Shown here in pieces: positions 63,842 through 64,000 of a stretch of 64,000 nucleotides of DNA. The notes beneath the pieces are model-generated. The model saw nothing but the letters and a program-made list of their open reading frames with translations. It was not told the origin of the DNA and made no database searches. Each line of letters starts with the position of its first letter. Position 1 is the stretch's first letter. The stretch is taken from contig VXBA01001180.1 in assembly GCA_013399895.1 (NCBI GenBank), positions 179,774-243,773 on the forward strand. Direction: 5' to 3'. The translations under genes were made by a program, and so were the position numbers. This DNA is from Serilophus lunatus. Its lineage: Eukaryota; Chordata; Aves; Passeriformes; Eurylaimidae.

Positions 63842-64000
63842 TGTCCTAGTTACAGGGGCTGGGACCAGTTATCACTGTGTGGGTATACCCCAAACTGTGA
63901 ATTCTACACCCTCTATGTCATTTCTGATGGAATGTTAATAAGGGATCATTTATAGCAGCAGCTCAGGGCACACCTGACACCTCAGGCTACAAGGCAAAAA
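63842..64000 (+). mobile_element. Possible start of a dispersed repeat cut by the window edge
   Basis: Composition changes sharply at 63842 from A-rich text to 'tgtcctagttacaggggct' and GC-balanced sequence that continues to the end. A TG start following a clean border is what a 5' LTR end would give, and the words resemble avian LTR starts. The other end, and hence any target duplication, lies outside the window. Identity is unproven. Confidence 0.3.

Noticed and set aside
1..64000. CRISPR arrays, bacterial operons, riboswitches, tRNA or rRNA genes
   Set aside because: None seen. The DNA is vertebrate (avian) in its repeats, and no regularly spaced direct repeats or cloverleaf-type sequences were noticed by eye. 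A tRNA or ncRNA covariance search was not run.

Overview
The window reads as nuclear DNA of a bird. The evidence is its repeats. At least nine CR1 LINE fragments carry avian-type 3' ends (variants of the ATTCTRTG octamer and the 'cttttccaacct' tail), and there are avian-style long terminal repeats of endogenous retroviruses. The background is AT-rich, with long A/T tracts and no dense gene signal, as expected of intergenic or deep-intronic DNA on a large chromosome. I found no convincing host protein-coding gene, tRNA, rRNA or CRISPR array. Almost every open frame of 60-110 codons looks like chance.

Layout. 1-4949: AT-rich, apparently single-copy. 4950-5891: 3' half of a CR1 (+) with a 258-codon reverse-transcriptase frame. 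5892-16840: AT-rich, with a G-quadruplex-type tract near 7.04 kb and a GC-richer patch at 14.93-15.18 kb. 16841-19990: the longest CR1 (+), from the endonuclease domain to the 3' end, spoiled by two exact assembly duplications and an N gap. 25382-27109: a GC-rich solo LTR (LTR-A copy 1). 28618-28914 and 30097-31008: CR1 pieces, + and -. 33750-35860: LTR-A copy 2, into which a second LTR (LTR-B, - strand) has inserted. 35866-47699: AT-rich with simple repeats and one odd open frame near 40.7 kb. 47700-50076: an old CR1 (+) split by a third LTR-like insert (LTR-C). 52112-52502, 53490-53644 and 56835-58032: more CR1 pieces. 58033-63841: AT-rich. 63842-64000: possible start of another dispersed repeat, cut by the window edge.

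Working together. No operon or pathway is present. The visible biology is layered retrotransposition. Dead CR1 copies of different ages supplied target DNA, retroviral LTRs inserted later with 5-bp target duplications, and one LTR then received another. The two LTR-A copies have different target duplications (catat and gtacc), so they are independent solo LTRs, not the ends of one provirus. Each still shows a TATA-like box and a poly(A) signal and is a GC- and CpG-rich island in AT-rich DNA. They are the best candidates for regulatory activity here.

Limits. Family assignments rest on recognising sequence, not on a database search. Divergences, exact element edges and conservation were not computed.
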